Positions 6,756 to 7,073 of a stretch of 7,073 nucleotides of DNA are shown here, one piece after another. How positions within the stretch are numbered: the first letter of the stretch is position 1; the number at the start of each line of letters is the position of its first letter. Both the position numbers and the translations under genes were made by a program. The notes under the pieces are model-generated. The model had not been told where the DNA came from and searched no databases. It saw nothing but the letters and a program-made list of their open reading frames with translations. The stretch spans positions 1 to 7,073 of the forward strand of contig JBBRMY010000127.1 in NCBI GenBank assembly GCA_038230595.1, in the 5' to 3' direction. This DNA comes from JBBRMY01 sp038230595 (lineage in GTDB: Bacteria > Bacteroidota > Ignavibacteria > Tepidaquicellales > Tepidaquicellaceae).

Positions 6756-7073
6756 ATGGAATTCCCGGAAAAGTACTCAGTTGTAAAGAATTTTATTGAA
6801 GGAAAGTTTGAAGTAAATGGTCATGCCCAAAAGAATGAAAAGATGGATGTATTCTGTCCTTTAGACGGAAAGAAAATTGCAGATATGCCGCTTTCAAAGC
6901 AAAGCGATCTTGATAAGGCAGTCGATTCTGCTAAAAAAGCATTTCCGGGCTGGTCTAAAACCACAGTTAAAGACAGAGCGCAGATATTTTTCAGATATAA
7001 GACAATGATGGAAAGTAGAATTGAAGAGCTTTCTTACATGGTTCATATTGAAAACGGAAAAACGCTCGGAGAA
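6756..7073 (+). CDS. Aldehyde dehydrogenase, methylmalonate-semialdehyde dehydrogenase-like, N-terminal part only
   Basis: The first 106 codons are present and the frame is open to the right edge. The protein begins MEFPEKYSVVKNFIEGKFEV, then has a beta-hairpin region (VFCPLDGKKIADMPLS) and a helix (DLDKAVDSAKKAFPGWSK, residues about 50-67). It continues with DRAQIFFRYKTMMESRIEEL and IENGKTLGE (98-106). This is the usual opening of the NAD(P)-dependent aldehyde dehydrogenase superfamily. The VKNFIEGKF start and the RAQIFFRYK...HIENGKTLGE stretch are closest, from memory, to MmsA/IolA-type CoA-acylating methylmalonate-semialdehyde dehydrogenases of valine and inositol breakdown. The catalytic cysteine and cofactor-binding residues lie beyond the window, so the substrate class is tentative. 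No signal peptide is visible; a cytoplasmic enzyme is expected. The start follows an A-rich leader (AAAAAGAAAAA) without a Shine-Dalgarno sequence. A 192-bp gap separates it from the propeller gene, so the two are probably transcribed separately. Confidence 0.9.
   Translation, partial: MEFPEKYSVVKNFIEGKFEVNGHAQKNEKMDVFCPLDGKKIADMPLSKQSDLDKAVDSAKKAFPGWSKTTVKDRAQIFFRYKTMMESRIEELSYMVHIENGKTLGE

Overview
The window most likely comes from an Ignavibacteria-like member of the Bacteroidota/Chlorobiota (FCB) group. The DNA is AT-rich. Two secreted proteins end in type IX secretion (T9SS) C-terminal sorting domains of the 'NYPNPFNP(T/A)T...' type that is common in Ignavibacteria and relatives. No clear Shine-Dalgarno sequence precedes any start codon; the leaders are A-rich instead. 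The assignment to phylum is an inference from these traits, not a database result.

Layout, left to right. (1) The 5' end of a leftward metallo-beta-lactamase-fold gene (beta-CASP-like) runs off the left edge. (2) A gene-poor AT-rich stretch of about 350 bp follows. (3) A rightward gene encodes a small exported beta-sandwich protein with a T9SS tail. (4) The following intergenic region carries two tandem parS-like ParB-binding sites, one a perfect TGTTTCACGTGAAACA and one with a single mismatch. (5) mnmG (gidA), for tRNA wobble-uridine modification, is complete. (6) A leftward ten-helix membrane protein of the EamA/DMT transporter type converges on mnmG. (7) A rightward secreted glucose/sorbosone-dehydrogenase-like beta-propeller carries a T9SS tail. 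(8) The first 106 codons of an aldehyde dehydrogenase of the methylmalonate-semialdehyde type run off the right edge.

The genes do not form an obvious operon. Strand switches and gaps of roughly 150-350 bp suggest mostly single transcription units. The two T9SS cargo proteins would share one export route: Sec into the periplasm, then T9SS across the outer membrane. The strongest positional signal is the parS pair directly upstream of mnmG. The gidA neighbourhood is close to the chromosome origin and par genes in many bacteria, so this window is probably origin-proximal on a ParABS-segregated chromosome. However, rsmG, parA, parB and a credible DnaA-box cluster are all absent here.

I see no CRISPR array, tRNA, rRNA, insertion sequence, phage gene or defence cassette. 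Apart from the parS pair and the poorly characterised T9SS cargo proteins, the window looks like ordinary chromosome, and I do not find a convincing new multi-gene system.
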